DNA of 64,000 bases, from positions 186,001-250,000 of the forward strand of contig CAVWYY010000003.1 of NCBI GenBank assembly GCA_963759375.1. Reading direction: 5' to 3'. This stretch comes from DASSUW01 sp963759375. GTDB taxonomy: Bacteria > Actinomycetota > Thermoleophilia > Solirubrobacterales > Solirubrobacteraceae. Position numbers and translations under genes: made by a program. Below are positions 53,171-61,401 of the stretch, one piece after another. Each line of letters begins with the position of its first letter. Position 1 is the first letter of the stretch. The notes under the pieces were generated by a model that worked only from the letters and a program-made list of their open reading frames with translations, did no database searches and was not told the origin of the DNA.

Positions 53171-54697
53171 ATGGCGCTCACGTTCAACTCCGTCGATCCC
53201 CGCACCGGCGAGGCGGGGCAAAGCTTCACCGAGGCGTCGCCCGAGGACGTCCGTGCCGCCGTCGCGGCCGCCGCGGCCGTGCACCGGTCCGGGGCCCTGC
53301 GCGATCGCGGCAGGCGCGCGGCGCTGCTGCGCGGCGCCGCGGCGCGTCTGCGCGCGGCGGGCGACGAGATCGTCGCCACCGCCGAGGCCGAATCGGGGCT
53401 GCCCGAGGCGCGCCTGCGCGGCGAGCTCGAGCGGACGGCCGGCCAGCTCGAGGCGTTCGCCGCGATCGTCGACACCGGCGACGACGCCGAGGCGATCATC
53501 GACCATCCGGATCCGGACGCGGTCCCGATCCCCAAGCCCGACGTGCGCCGCATGCAGGTGCCGCTCGGGCCGGTCGCCGTGTTCGGCGCCTCCAACTTCC
53601 CGCTGGCGTTCTCGACCGCCGGCGGCGACACCGCGTCGGCGCTCGCCGCCGGCTGCCCCGTGATCGTCAAGGGCCATCCGTCGCACCCCGGCACCGGTGA
53701 GCTCGTCGCCCGTGAGCTACGCGCCGCGGTGGCCGACGCCGGCCTGCCCGAAGGCACGTTCGCGAACCTCACCGCCGCCGGCACCGAGGTCGGCGAGGCG
53801 CTGGTCGACGCGCCGGAGATCACCGCCGTGGGCTTCACCGGGTCGTTCAACGGCGGCAAGGCCATCTTCGACCGCGCCGCCAGGCGGCCGGTGCCGATCC
53901 CCGTCTACGCCGAGATGGGCTCGATCAATCCGATCGTGGTCACCGAGCAGGCGCTGCGCGCCCGCGCCGACAAGATCGCCGACGGGCTCGCCGCGTCGGT
54001 CTCGAACTTCGGCGGCCAGCTGTGCACGAAGCCGGGCGTGGTGTTCGTCCCGGCCGGCGAGGAGGGCGACGCGTTCGCCGCCGCGCTCGCCGCGCGGCTC
54101 GACGCCGTCGAGCCGTCCGTGCTGCTCAACGAGCGCCTCCGCGACGCGCTGCGCGACGCCGTCGACCGGCTCGCGGCGCAGGACGGCGTCAGCAAGCTCG
54201 GCGACGCCCCGGCCGCCGACGGCCCCGGCTTCCGCCACCAGCCCGTCGCCTATGAGGCGGCAGCCACCGGCGTGGCCGACGAGCTGTTCGAGGAGCACTT
54301 CGGCCCCGTCGTGCTGCTGCTCCGCCACGGCTCGCGCGACGAGCTGCTGGCGGCGCTGGACCGCATCGACGGCCAGCTCAGCGGCACCCTGCACGCGCAG
54401 CCCGGCGAGGACGTGCAGGAGATCGTCGAGGCGCTGGCCGACCGCGCCGGTCGCGTGGTGTTCGACGGCTTCCCGACCGGCGTCGCCGTTACCTACGGCA
54501 TGCACCACGGCGGCCCGTTCCCGGCGACCACGAGCGCGCCGCACACGTCCGTCGGCATGACCGCCGTGCACCGCTTCACCCGCCCGATCGCCTTCCAGGA
54601 CGCCCCGGAGGCGGCGCTGCCGCCCGAGCTGCGAGAGGACAACCCCCTCGGGATCCGCCGCCGCGTCGACGGCGTCCCGGATTCGAACCCGGTATGA
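53171..54697 (+). CDS. 2-oxoglutarate semialdehyde dehydrogenase
   Basis: 508 residues. Aldehyde dehydrogenase signatures: FGASNFPLAF, VIVKGHPSHPGTGE, VGFTGSFNGGKAI, EMGSINPIVV (Glu) and FGGQLCTKPG (Cys). The family that begins with a short N-terminus and has SNFGGQLCTKPG is the ketoglutarate semialdehyde dehydrogenase type, used to make 2-oxoglutarate from hydroxyproline or pentoses. Positioned divergently to the GntR regulator, it completes the pathway. The C-terminus ends in GVPDSNPV. Confidence 0.9.
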   Translation: MALTFNSVDPRTGEAGQSFTEASPEDVRAAVAAAAAVHRSGALRDRGRRAALLRGAAARLRAAGDEIVATAEAESGLPEARLRGELERTAGQLEAFAAIVDTGDDAEAIIDHPDPDAVPIPKPDVRRMQVPLGPVAVFGASNFPLAFSTAGGDTASALAAGCPVIVKGHPSHPGTGELVARELRAAVADAGLPEGTFANLTAAGTEVGEALVDAPEITAVGFTGSFNGGKAIFDRAARRPVPIPVYAEMGSINPIVVTEQALRARADKIADGLAASVSNFGGQLCTKPGVVFVPAGEEGDAFAAALAARLDAVEPSVLLNERLRDALRDAVDRLAAQDGVSKLGDAPAADGPGFRHQPVAYEAAATGVADELFEEHFGPVVLLLRHGSRDELLAALDRIDGQLSGTLHAQPGEDVQEIVEALADRAGRVVFDGFPTGVAVTYGMHHGGPFPATTSAPHTSVGMTAVHRFTRPIAFQDAPEAALPPELREDNPLGIRRRVDGVPDSNPV

Positions 54698-54709
54698 GGG
54701 TGTAGCATC

Positions 54710-54721
54710 CGTCACGTGACG
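54710..54721. promoter_or_regulatory. 12-base perfect palindrome before the ABC exporter
   Basis: CGTCACGTGACG at 54710-54721 is a perfect palindrome, 12 bases past the dehydrogenase stop and 88 bases before the ABC ATP-binding gene. TAGCAT (54703-54708) lies just upstream. It may be an operator for the exporter or part of a terminator; no run of T follows. An AAGGAG ribosome site precedes the ABC gene start. Confidence 0.4.
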
Positions 54722-54808
54722 ACTGTCCACCGCTGACCCAGCCCGCGCTGCCGAGCACCGCCTCGGTGAGCCGCCCCTGCTCTCAGTCGTGTGTTCGAAG
54801 GAGTCGTC

Positions 54809-55591
54809 ATGTTCCCCGCAGTCCAGATCGTCCAGCTCCGCAAGGAGTTCTCCAGAAGGAAGCACCCCCCGGTCGTCGCGCTCGACGACGTGACGTTCGA
54901 CATCGCCCGCGGCGAGTGCGTCGCGGTGCTCGGCCAGAACGGCTCGGGCAAGTCGACGCTCGTCCGCCTGCTGTCGACGCTGCTGCTGCCCGACGGCGGG
55001 CAGGCGCGCGTGTTCGGGCACGACGTCGTGCGCGAGGAGCGCGCGGTGCGCGGCGTCGTGAACCGCGTGTCGGTCGAGGCGTCGTTCTTCAAGCGCATGT
55101 CGGCGACCGAGAACCTCTCGTACGCCGCGCGCTTCTACGGCATCGGGCACCGTGAGACGCGCCGGCGCATCCCGGAGATCCTCGAGCGCGTCGGCTTCCC
55201 GGTCGACCGCGCGACGGCGCCGATGGAGGACCTGTCGCGCGGGATGCAGCAGAAGGTCGCGCTCGCGCGGGCGCTGCTGACGTCCCCGACGCTGCTGCTG
55301 CTCGACGAGCCGACCACGGGCCTGGACCCGCGCGCGAAGCTCGAGGTGCAGGGGTTCATCGCCGAGATCCGCCGGCAGCACGACACGACCACGCTGCTGT
55401 GCACGCACGACATGGCCGAGGCGGAGACGCTGGCCGAGCGCGTCGGGATCCTCGACGGCGGCCGGCTGCTCGCGCTCGAGCCGGCCCCGGCGCTCAAGCG
55501 CCGCTACGCCAGCGAGTCGCTGGAGGCTGCGTTCCTCGCCGCCACCGGCCGCCAGTTCGAGGACGAGGAAGAAGCAGAGGAGGCGGCGTAA
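54809..55591 (+). CDS. ABC exporter ATP-binding protein
   Basis: 260 residues, ATG at 54809 after AAGGAG (ATG 54791 is in frame further upstream). Walker A GQNGSGKSTL, signature LSRGMQQK, Walker B LLLLDEPTTGLD and H-loop CTHDMAEAE are all intact. The C-terminal extension ALKRRYASESLEAAFLAATG is typical of DrrA/ABC-2 exporters. It pairs with the permease overlapping its stop (TAATG). The substrate is not evident, with drug or lipid export possible. Confidence 0.9.
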   Translation: MFPAVQIVQLRKEFSRRKHPPVVALDDVTFDIARGECVAVLGQNGSGKSTLVRLLSTLLLPDGGQARVFGHDVVREERAVRGVVNRVSVEASFFKRMSATENLSYAARFYGIGHRETRRRIPEILERVGFPVDRATAPMEDLSRGMQQKVALARALLTSPTLLLLDEPTTGLDPRAKLEVQGFIAEIRRQHDTTTLLCTHDMAEAETLAERVGILDGGRLLALEPAPALKRRYASESLEAAFLAATGRQFEDEEEAEEAA

Positions 55592-56412
55592 TGGGCGCCG
55601 TGAGATTGCAGGCGATCGCGCTCGCCGGAGTCGTCGAGCGCAACGCCTACCTGGTCAAGCGCTACGGGCTGTGGGAGCTGGCGTTCTTCGTCTGGACGGT
55701 CGCGAACACGCTCACGATCGTGTTCATCGCCGACGGCGTGGAGGCGACCGGCGGTACGCTCGACGTCGAGCGCCAGACGACGATCCTGCTGATCGGCGCG
55801 GTGATCTGGTCCTACCTGGGGATCGTGTTCGAGATCCTCACCGAGACCGTCGCGTGGGAGCGCTGGGAGGGCACGATCGAGTACACGTTCATGGCGCCGC
55901 TGTCGCGCGCCGTGCACCTGCTCGGCATGGGCGCGTTCGCCGTGCTCTACGGCGTGCTGCGCACGGCTCTGCTGTTCGGGGTCGTGTCGGTGTTCTTCGG
56001 GCTGAGCTTCCCGGACGCCGACTTCGTCGCCGCGCTCGTCCTGCTGGCCGTCGCCTCGGTGTCGTTCGTCGGCATCGGCATGGCCACCGCCGTGCTGCCG
56101 TTGATCTCGCCCGAGAAGGGCGCTCAGCTGGGCTTCATCGCTCAGGGCCTGTTGCTGGTCGTCTCGGGCGTCTACTACCCGGTCGAGGTCATGCCCGGCT
56201 GGATGGAGTTCCTCTCCCAGCTGTCACCGGCCACGTACGCGCTGGAGGGCATCCGCGACGCCGTGCTCGACGGGAAGGGCCTGAGCGAGCTGGGCGGCGA
56301 CCTGTGGCCGCTGGCGGTGCTCGGCGTGGTCTCGATCCCGGTCGGCCTGGCCGTGTTCCGGGCCGGCGAGCGCTACGCCAAGCGGCACGGAAAGCTCAAG
56401 CGCAGCGGATGA
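55591..56412 (+). CDS. ABC-2 type exporter permease
   Basis: 273 residues, six membrane segments, starting at the ATG that overlaps the previous stop. The conserved ABC-2 pattern is the C-terminal LISPEKGAQLGFIAQGLLLVVSGVYYPVEVMPGWMEFLSQLSPATYALEGIRDAVL. It forms the membrane domain with the ATPase. The gene ends 22 bases before the precorrin-2 dehydrogenase gene and may be transcribed with it. Confidence 0.88.
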   Translation: MGAVRLQAIALAGVVERNAYLVKRYGLWELAFFVWTVANTLTIVFIADGVEATGGTLDVERQTTILLIGAVIWSYLGIVFEILTETVAWERWEGTIEYTFMAPLSRAVHLLGMGAFAVLYGVLRTALLFGVVSVFFGLSFPDADFVAALVLLAVASVSFVGIGMATAVLPLISPEKGAQLGFIAQGLLLVVSGVYYPVEVMPGWMEFLSQLSPATYALEGIRDAVLDGKGLSELGGDLWPLAVLGVVSIPVGLAVFRAGERYAKRHGKLKRSG

Positions 56413-56434
56413 ACCTCGGTACCGTGTGAGTCCT

Positions 56435-57199
56435 ATGCCCGCCCAGGCCTATGCAGGAAAGGAATGCGTCTGTCAGTTCCGCAAGGGGACGTGTGATCAG
56501 ACGTGCGTGCAGGGCATGCTCGACACGCCGTTCTACATCGCCTGCCTGCGGCTGACCGGCCGGCGCTGCCTGGTGGTCGGCGGCGGCGAGATCGGGCTCG
56601 AGAAGGTCGAGGGCCTGCTGGCCTGCGACGGCCGGGTCGTGCTGGTGGCGCCGGACGCGGTGCCGGAGCTGCGCGAGCTGGCCGACGAGGGCTCGATCGA
56701 GTGGATCCGGCGCGACTACCAGCCGGGCGACCTGGAGTCGACTTTCATCGCGATCGCTGCGACCGACGACACCGACGTGAACATCCGCGTGTACGAGGAC
56801 GCCGAGCGGCGCGCGATGCTCGTCAACGTCGTCGACGTGCCGCCGCTGTGCAACTTCATCCTGCCGGCGATCGTCCGCACCGGGCCGCTGGCGATCGCGA
56901 TCTCCACGGCGGGCGCCTCTCCGGCGCTCGCCAAGCGGATCAAGCACCAGATCTCCGCGGAGTTCGGCGCCGAGTACGCGCGGCTGGCCGTGCTGCTCAA
57001 CGACGCCCGCGGCTGGGCGAAGGCGACGCTGCCCACCTACCAGGACCGCAAGGTGTTCTTCGAGGGCATCGTCAACGGCGACCCCGACCCGATCGAGCTG
57101 CTGCGGGCGGGCGACGAGACCGCGGTGCTCGACCTGATCGCCGCTGCGCAGCGCGAGCACGCCGTCGAGCGCGATCGAACGTCAACTGCGGCTGGGTAG
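56435..57199 (+). CDS. Precorrin-2 dehydrogenase with Cys-rich N-terminus
   Basis: 254 residues from the ATG at 56435 (GTG 56426 is an alternative). The CysG-N/Met8 core is clear: LRLTGRRCLVVGGGEIGLEKVEGLLACDGRVVLVAP, then FIAIAATDDTDVNIRVYED, VNVVDVPPLCNFILPAI and STAGASPALAKRIKHQI. It oxidises precorrin-2 to sirohydrochlorin and may add iron. The N-terminus is unusual, with Cys in CVCQFRKGTCDQTCVQG (CxC-x6-C-x3-C) before the dehydrogenase fold. The last residues TAAG and the stop come from repeat copy 4. CobA, the enzyme making its substrate, is 6 kb downstream. Confidence 0.85.
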   Translation: MPAQAYAGKECVCQFRKGTCDQTCVQGMLDTPFYIACLRLTGRRCLVVGGGEIGLEKVEGLLACDGRVVLVAPDAVPELRELADEGSIEWIRRDYQPGDLESTFIAIAATDDTDVNIRVYEDAERRAMLVNVVDVPPLCNFILPAIVRTGPLAIAISTAGASPALAKRIKHQISAEFGAEYARLAVLLNDARGWAKATLPTYQDRKVFFEGIVNGDPDPIELLRAGDETAVLDLIAAAQREHAVERDRTSTAAG

Positions 57200-57361
57200 G
57201 GGAGCGGGTGCGCCCGCGCCTCGGCGACGATTGTCGGGTTTGTCAGCCCTGCGCTGACAAGGTCGACGATTGTCGAGTTGTTTCCCTCTACGGGAACTAA
57301 CCCGACAATCACGCGCGGCGGCCGACCCTGCCGCTCCCCTACCCAGCCGAGGTTGACGTTC
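57177..57361. repeat. Terminal-inverted-repeat hairpin element, copy 4
   Basis: Left end 57177-57204, with the core AACTGCGGCTGGGTAGGGG. Right end 57334-57361, whose reverse complement also carries the extra G (TAGGGGAGCGG), so the two arms vary together. The interior has hairpin A (57240-57247 with 57253-57260, 8 perfect pairs, loop CCTGC) and hairpin B (57268-57286 with 57292-57310, 19 positions, three mismatches, loop TCTAC). CGACGATTGTCG occurs twice in the interior. The genes on either side point the same way, unlike the other three copies. The left end supplies the dehydrogenase stop. Confidence 0.85.
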
Positions 57362-57429
57362 GCCGAGCGTAATCGGGCCGATAACGGATCCCACTTGGAG
57401 CGCGGCCCAGCCGCGGCCACAGTGTCGGG

Positions 57430-57744
57430 ATGCCGATCGACACAACTGACGACCGCTTCACCGCCGACGTCCTCGAGTCCGATGCTCCGGTCGTGGTCGA
57501 CTTCCACGCCGTCTGGTGCGGCCCGTGCCGGATGATGAGCCCGATCCTCGCGGAGCTCGCCGAGGAGCGCCCGGACGTGCGCTTCGTGAAGCTCGACACC
57601 GACCTCAACCAGGAGACCGCCGTCAAGTACGGCGTGCTCTCGATGCCGACGCTGATGGTCTTCCGCGGCGGCGAGCCGGTGCTCAGGCTCGTCGGCGCGC
57701 GGCGCAAGTCACGACTGACCGCCGAGCTCGAGACCGTCCTGTAG
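57430..57744 (+). CDS. Thioredoxin-like protein
   Basis: 104 residues with WCGPC near residue 30, the buried Asp in VVVDFHAVWC, and the cis-Pro loop MPTL. It is shorter and more divergent than the thioredoxin at 11782, with His in place of the usual Trp-Ala in the DFHAVWC segment. The start lies 68 bases after repeat copy 4. Its last 36 bases overlap the convergent LysR gene. Confidence 0.88.
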   Translation: MPIDTTDDRFTADVLESDAPVVVDFHAVWCGPCRMMSPILAELAEERPDVRFVKLDTDLNQETAVKYGVLSMPTLMVFRGGEPVLRLVGARRKSRLTAELETVL

Positions 57745-58593
57745 CCGCTCGGCCAGCAGGCGGCCGGCGGGCGGCAGCTCGCCGGCCGCGATGAGCGAGA
57801 GCGCCAGCCGCGGCGCGGGCTCGACCAGCGCCGCCACCGACACCGGCGCTCCGCTCTGCTGCAGCCACGAGGCCGGCACGAGGCTGACGCCGAGCCCGGC
57901 GCCGACCAGGAACCGCACGGTCGCCGGGTCGCCGACCTCGAGCAGCGGCACCGGGCTGAACCCCTCCGCCTGGCACGCGGTCATCACGACGTCGCGCAGC
58001 GCGGTGCCGGGCTCGGCCAGGACGAACGCGCGGCCGCGCAGGTCGGCGACCGCGACGGCGACCGAGTTGAACGGGTCGTCCGGGCCCGAGATCGCCCGCA
58101 GCGGCTCGCTGCCGAGCGGCGTGACGGTCAGGCCCTCCGCGCGGCCGTCGCCGAGCGCGAGCACGCCGAGGTCGACCGCGCCGCGGCGCACCAGCGCCGG
58201 CACCTCGGCCGCGGACGCGTGGCGCAGCGCGATCCGCACGCCCGGGTGCTCGCGGTGGAAGGCGGCAAGGATCTCCGGCAGCCGCAGGGCATCGGCGGTC
58301 GTGGCCGCCACGCGCACGGCCCCGCGCACGACGCCGGCGTGCTCGTCCATCTCCCCGCGGGCCCGCGCCGCCTCGGCCAGGATCCTCTCGGCCCTCACCA
58401 GGAGGTCCTCGCCCGCGGGCGTCAGGGCGACGCCGCGGCTCGTGCGCCGCAGCAGCGCCACACCGAGCTCCGCCTCCAGGCGCCTGACCTGCTGCGAGAG
58501 CGCCGGCTGGGTGACGTACGCGGCCTCGGCTGCGCGGCCGAAATGCCGGTGCCGGGCGACCGCGACGAAGTACTCGAGCTGACGCAGCTCCAT
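57709..58593 (-). CDS. LysR family transcriptional regulator
   Basis: 294 residues. The N-terminal helix-turn-helix is ELRQLEYFVAVARHRHFGRAAEAAYVTQPALSQQVRRLEAELG. The effector domain has the usual VRVAATTADALRLPEILAAFHREHPGVRI and GAGLGVSLVPASWLQ. The target is unknown; LysR regulators usually control a divergent gene, which here would be the MoaB gene 22 bases away. It is convergent with the thioredoxin gene. Confidence 0.9.
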   Translation of the reverse strand: MELRQLEYFVAVARHRHFGRAAEAAYVTQPALSQQVRRLEAELGVALLRRTSRGVALTPAGEDLLVRAERILAEAARARGEMDEHAGVVRGAVRVAATTADALRLPEILAAFHREHPGVRIALRHASAAEVPALVRRGAVDLGVLALGDGRAEGLTVTPLGSEPLRAISGPDDPFNSVAVAVADLRGRAFVLAEPGTALRDVVMTACQAEGFSPVPLLEVGDPATVRFLVGAGLGVSLVPASWLQQSGAPVSVAALVEPAPRLALSLIAAGELPPAGRLLAERLQDGLELGGQS

Positions 58594-58615
58594 GCGTGCA
58601 ATCTAAGCTGGCGCC

Positions 58616-59101
58616 ATCCGTACAGCGGTCCTCACGATCTCCACGTCGGTCTCACGCCGTGAGGCGGACGACATCTCAGGTCCTCGACTCGCCGCCGCCG
58701 CGGAGGACGCGGGCTGCGAGGTCGTGGCCATGGAGGTCATCCCGGACGACTTCGGGCTGATCGAGGACCGGCTGCACCACTACGTCGATCTGGGCGTCGA
58801 CCTGATCTTCACCACCGGCGGGACGGGGCTCACGCCCGACGACGTGACGCCCGAGGCCACGCGCGCGGTGATCGAGCGCGAGGCGCCGGGGTTCGCGGAG
58901 GCGATGCGCATCGAGGGCGCGCGCCACACGCCGATGGGCATCCTCACGCGCGGCGTCTCGGGCATCGCCCACCACACGCTGATCGTCAACTTCCCCGGCT
59001 CGCCGAAGGCGATCGACCAGCTGTTCGGCGTCCTGACGCCGACGCTGGGTCACGTCGTGCAGACCCTGCGCGGCGACTCGTCGCACCATGGCCACCGCTG
59101 A
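58616..59101 (+). CDS. MoaB/MogA-family molybdopterin biosynthesis protein, no standard start
   Basis: About 161 residues if read from an ATC at 58616. The family N-terminus RTAVLTISTSVSRREADDISGPRLAAAAEDAGCEV and the core FTTGGTGLTPDDVTPEATRAV, IAHHTLIVNFPGSPKAI are present. No ATG, GTG or TTG lies between the in-frame stop at 58604 and the conserved start. The first GTG (58724) would delete the N-terminal third. Either a non-standard start codon is used or a base is wrong. These proteins adenylate molybdopterin. The 3' end overlaps ccmA by 14 bases. Confidence 0.8.
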   Translation: MRTAVLTISTSVSRREADDISGPRLAAAAEDAGCEVVAMEVIPDDFGLIEDRLHHYVDLGVDLIFTTGGTGLTPDDVTPEATRAVIEREAPGFAEAMRIEGARHTPMGILTRGVSGIAHHTLIVNFPGSPKAIDQLFGVLTPTLGHVVQTLRGDSSHHGHR

Positions 59102-59780
59102 CGGCCCGGCCGTCGCGCTGCGCGACGTCGGGCGCGCGTACGGCGAGCGCGTGGCGCTGAGCGGCGTCACGCTCGAGCTGGAGCGCGGTGCGACGCTCGC
59201 CGTGTTCGGCGCCAACGGCGCCGGCAAGACGACGCTGCTGCGCGTGCTCGCGACGCTGCTGCGGCCGCACGCCGGCGAGGTGCGCGTGCTCGGGTCCGCC
59301 CTGCCGCGCGAGGCGTGGGCGGTGCGCGGGCGCATCGGCCTGCTGGGCCACGATCCGCTGCTGTACCGGGACCTGTCGGTGCGCGAGAACCTGCGCTTCC
59401 ACGCGCGGCTGCACGATGTCGAGGACGGACGGGCGGCGGAGCTGCTGGAGGCGGTCGGCATGGCCCGCCGCGCCGACGAGCCGGTGCGCTCGCTGTCGCG
59501 CGGCATGGTGCAGCGGGTGGCGATCTGCCGTGCGGTGCTGCACGAGCCCGAGCTGCTGCTGCTCGACGAGCCGCTGGCCAACCTGGACCCGGGCGCGGCC
59601 GGCGCGGTGGCGCCGCTGATCGGCCGGAGCAGCGGGGCGGCGCGGGTGCTGATCTCGCACGACGTCGAGCTCGGGCTGGCCGAGGCCGACCTCGTGCTCG
59701 GACTGCGTGCGGGGCGACCGGAGATCGTGGCGCCGGCCCGCGAGGTCGCGGCGGCGGACGTGCGAGGGCTGTACGCGTGA
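59088..59780 (+). CDS. ccmA: Cytochrome c maturation ATPase
   Basis: 230 residues. Walker A GANGAGKTTLL, signature LSRGMVQR, Walker B LLLLDEPLANLD and ISHDVEL are present. The LDEPLANLD wording and the position directly before a CcmB-type permease and a CcsA/CcmC-type protein identify it as CcmA, the ATPase of the heme/holocytochrome pathway. The ATG overlaps the MoaB gene. The stop overlaps the ccmB GTG. Confidence 0.88.
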   Translation: MATADGPAVALRDVGRAYGERVALSGVTLELERGATLAVFGANGAGKTTLLRVLATLLRPHAGEVRVLGSALPREAWAVRGRIGLLGHDPLLYRDLSVRENLRFHARLHDVEDGRAAELLEAVGMARRADEPVRSLSRGMVQRVAICRAVLHEPELLLLDEPLANLDPGAAGAVAPLIGRSSGAARVLISHDVELGLAEADLVLGLRAGRPEIVAPAREVAAADVRGLYA

Positions 59781-60451
59781 GGCGCGCGGTCGGCGCCGTG
59801 GTGCGCAAGGACGTCCTGGTCGAGCTCCGGACCGGCGAGGCGGTGCCGGCGATGCTGCTGTTCAGCGTCTCGACGTTCGTGCTCTTCCACTTCGCGCTCG
59901 ATCGTCGCTCGGTGGAAGGCGACCTGGCCGCCGGCGTGCTGTGGGTGACGCTGCTGTTCGCCGCGGTGCTGGGGATCGTGCGACTGTTCGTCGCCGAGCG
60001 CGAGCAGGGCGGGTTCGACGGGTTTCTGCTCGCCCCGGTGGACCGCACCGCGCTGTTCGTCGCGAAGGCGATGGTGCTGTTCGGCTTCCTCGTCGCGGTC
60101 GAGCTGTTCGCCGTCCCGGCGTTCGCGATCCTGCTGCTCGGCCCGTCGCCGTGGGGCGCCGTCCCCGAGCTGGTCGCGGTGCTGCTGCTGGCGGACGTGG
60201 GCATCGCCGTGGTCGGCACGCTGGTGGGCGCGCTGGGCATCCAGACGCGCACGCGCGAGGTGATCGTGCCGATCCTCGTGCTCCCGCTGATGATCCCCTT
60301 GGCCATCGCCGCGGCGCGCGCGACGTCGCCGCTGCTGCTCGAGGCGGGCGCCGCGGCGCTTCCCGGCCGCTGGCTGCTGGTGCTCGGCCTCTATGATCTG
60401 GTGTTCGGCCTGCTCGCCTTCGCGGTCTTCGATTTCCTGCTGGAGGATTAG
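59777..60451 (+). CDS. ccmB: Heme exporter membrane protein
   Basis: 224 residues with about six hydrophobic segments, starting at the GTG in the GTGA overlap. The N-terminal VRKDVLVELRTGEAVPAMLLFS and the segment LLFAAVLGIVRLFVAEREQGGFDGFLLAPVDRTALFVAKA match CcmB. It forms the membrane part with CcmA in cytochrome c maturation. The stop lies 6 bases before ccsA. Confidence 0.88.
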   Translation: MRRAVGAVVRKDVLVELRTGEAVPAMLLFSVSTFVLFHFALDRRSVEGDLAAGVLWVTLLFAAVLGIVRLFVAEREQGGFDGFLLAPVDRTALFVAKAMVLFGFLVAVELFAVPAFAILLLGPSPWGAVPELVAVLLLADVGIAVVGTLVGALGIQTRTREVIVPILVLPLMIPLAIAAARATSPLLLEAGAAALPGRWLLVLGLYDLVFGLLAFAVFDFLLED

Positions 60452-60457
60452 CCAGAC

Positions 60458-61189
60458 GTGTTCGCTCGAGGGCTCAAGCCCCTCTCCATCGCCTCGGTAG
60501 TGCTGATCGTCGGCGCCTTCTCGCTGGTGTTCTTCTACGCGCCGAACGACGCGGACCAGGGCTTCATCCAGAAGATCTTCTACCTGCACGTGCCGCTGGC
60601 GATCGTCGCGCTGTGCGGGTTCGTGGCCGGCGGGATCTGGGGCATCCAGTACCTGCGGACGGGCGACCGGACCAACGACCTGCGCTCGTACGTGGCGATC
60701 CACATGTCGCTGATCCTCGCGGTGGCCGCGCTGATCACCGGCTCGATCTGGGCGAAGGCGGCGTGGGGCCACTGGTGGGTGTGGGAGGAGCCGACGCTCG
60801 TCTCCTTCCTGATCGTGTTCCTCCTCTACGCGTGCTACCAGCCGCTGCGGTTCGCCATCGAGGACCCGGAGCGCCAGGCGCGCACGGCCGCCGTCTTCTC
60901 GATCGTCGCCGGTGCGTTCGTCCCGCTGAACTTCCTCGCCGTCCGGCTCGCGGAGTCGTTCACGCACCCGCGCGTACTGAGCGCCACCGGCGGCTCGATG
61001 CCCGGCGAGATGCGGCTCACGTTCATGACCTCGCTGCTCGCGATGGCGGTGCTGTTCATCACGCTGGTCAAGTACGAGCTGACGTCCAAGCAGGCGTCGA
61101 TGCAGCTGCGCGCGCTCAAGCGCCGGCTGGCCGACGAGGACGATCCGTGGATCCCGGCCGGGCGCAGCGCGGCGCCGCAGCAGCTCTGA
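60458..61189 (+). CDS. ccsA: Cytochrome c maturation protein CcmC/CcsA
   Basis: 243 residues with six membrane helices. The tryptophan-rich heme-handling motif WGHWWVWEEP is near residue 105, flanked by conserved His residues (FYLHVPLAIV near residue 45 and ESFTHPRVL near residue 170). This is the CcmC/CcsA family that handles heme for attachment to apocytochrome c. The GTG start has no strong ribosome site; the 3' end overlaps the small CcmD-like gene (TGATG). Confidence 0.92.
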   Translation: MFARGLKPLSIASVVLIVGAFSLVFFYAPNDADQGFIQKIFYLHVPLAIVALCGFVAGGIWGIQYLRTGDRTNDLRSYVAIHMSLILAVAALITGSIWAKAAWGHWWVWEEPTLVSFLIVFLLYACYQPLRFAIEDPERQARTAAVFSIVAGAFVPLNFLAVRLAESFTHPRVLSATGGSMPGEMRLTFMTSLLAMAVLFITLVKYELTSKQASMQLRALKRRLADEDDPWIPAGRSAAPQQL

Positions 61190-61401
61190 TGCCGGCGCTC
61201 CCACTCGACGACGCGGGCCCGTACGTTGCCGCCGCGTACCTCGTCTTCCTGGCGCTGATCCTGATCTACGTCGCGATCATGGCCTCCAAGCTCGTCCGCA
61301 TCCAGCGCGACCTGACCGAGATCATCGACATCGTCGCGCGCCGCGACCGCCGCGCCGAGGCCTCCTCCGAGGAGCCGGAAGAGGAGACGGTGCCGCGATG
61401 A
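61189..61401 (+). CDS. ccmD: CcmD-like small membrane protein
   Basis: 70 residues starting at the ATG overlapping the ccsA stop. One membrane helix (about residues 10-34, AYLVFLALILIYVAIMASKL) and a charged tail (RDRRAEASSEEPEEE). CcmD proteins are short, poorly conserved single-helix partners of CcmC. Identification rests on size, topology and position between ccsA and hemA. Confidence 0.65.
   Translation: MPALPLDDAGPYVAAAYLVFLALILIYVAIMASKLVRIQRDLTEIIDIVARRDRRAEASSEEPEEETVPR

Noticed and set aside
54676..54700. T-arm-like sequence (GGGTTCGAATCC on the minus strand) suggesting a tRNA or attachment site at the end of the dehydrogenase gene
   Set aside because: The T-stem has a mismatch, and I could not build a consistent anticodon arm or acceptor stem upstream. 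The same bases encode Asp-Ser-Asn-Pro, and the identical stretch occurs inside the 2-hydroxyacid dehydrogenase near 5275, so it is a codon coincidence.
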